A DNA stretch of 7,590 bases from Vulcanimicrobiota bacterium (GTDB lineage Bacteria > Vulcanimicrobiota > Vulcanimicrobiia > Vulcanimicrobiales > Vulcanimicrobiaceae), in the NCBI GenBank assembly GCA_013289785.1, contig JABCZE010000066.1, positions 1 to 7,590 on the forward strand, read 5' to 3'. The first letter of the stretch is position 1; each line of letters opens with the position of its first letter. Under the pieces are notes generated by a model. The model had not been told where the DNA came from. It saw only the letters and a list, made by a program, of their open reading frames with translations, and did not search any database. Made by a program: the position numbers and the translations under genes. Below, one piece after another: positions 7,396-7,590 of this stretch.

Positions 7396-7590
7396 GTGCG
7401 CGACCGCTTCCTTTGGATTGGATGCTTCGCGTACGCGGCGCTGTTCACCGGGTTAGGTGTGCTCAAGTACGACGTGCACCGCAATCTGGTTGATTTTGGA
7501 ATCTTCGCGCAGACCGCCGCTAGCGCGTTTGGCTGCTTTTGCAATCCGATCGAAGGCAGCCACTGGGCCTTTCACTTTTCGCCGATTCTC
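7396..7590 (+). CDS. DUF2079 membrane protein, N-terminal fragment
   Basis: The first 65 codons of a gene that continues past the window. It starts at GTG 7396, three bases after the prfB stop, and is probably cotranscribed with prfB. Residues about 5-23 form a membrane helix (FLWIGCFAYAALFTGLGVL). They are followed by the hallmark DFGIFAQ segment, and later GSHWAFHFSPIL, which matches the 'DLGIFDQ ... SH--HFSPILL' pattern of DUF2079 proteins. Those are large multi-pass membrane proteins of the glycosyltransferase-C-like kind, with unproven function. No separate Shine-Dalgarno is obvious, which fits coupling to prfB. Confidence 0.82.
   Translation, partial: MRDRFLWIGCFAYAALFTGLGVLKYDVHRNLVDFGIFAQTAASAFGCFCNPIEGSHWAFHFSPIL

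Overview
The window is a GC-rich bacterial chromosome segment with dense, short-spaced genes. The genes at its two edges are housekeeping or membrane functions: the end of a KUP potassium transporter, a CPBP membrane protease, peptide chain release factor 2 and the start of a DUF2079 membrane protein. Between them, on the opposite strand, lies a block of five predicted exported or surface proteins. The GloVer-repeat lipoprotein, the DUF2079 protein and the GDPH-motif protein together suggest an environmental lineage such as Candidatus Eremiobacterota (WPS-2), or less likely Acidobacteriota. This placement rests on remembered family distribution and is only an inference.

Layout. Plus strand, 1-1286: 3' end of kup, then a CPBP (CAAX-type) intramembrane protease. 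Minus strand, 1296-6192, read right to left: a 328-residue GDPH-motif protein with a Gly/Cys-rich linker and a Pro-rich tail (6192-5206); two tandem paralogous lipoproteins, one lacking the HExxE motif (5156-4239) and one keeping it (4074-3151); a perfect 14-bp terminator hairpin (3076-3107); a roughly 150-nt leader that looks able to fold; a small lipoprotein (2925-2485); and, one base downstream, a seven-repeat GloVer lipoprotein (2483-1296). Plus strand, 6285-7590: prfB with an intact programmed +1 frameshift (CTTTGAC preceded by AAGGAG), followed three bases later by a DUF2079 membrane protein that runs off the window.

How the genes may work together. The minus-strand genes form at least two transcription units separated by the terminator. 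Four of the five products carry lipoprotein signal peptides. The fifth has no signal peptide but carries the GD-PH motif known from self-cleaving extracellular domains. The most interesting points are the tandem duplication with apparent loss of the active site in one copy, and its proximity to a candidate self-cleaving surface protein. No phage, IS, CRISPR, tRNA or rRNA feature was seen.
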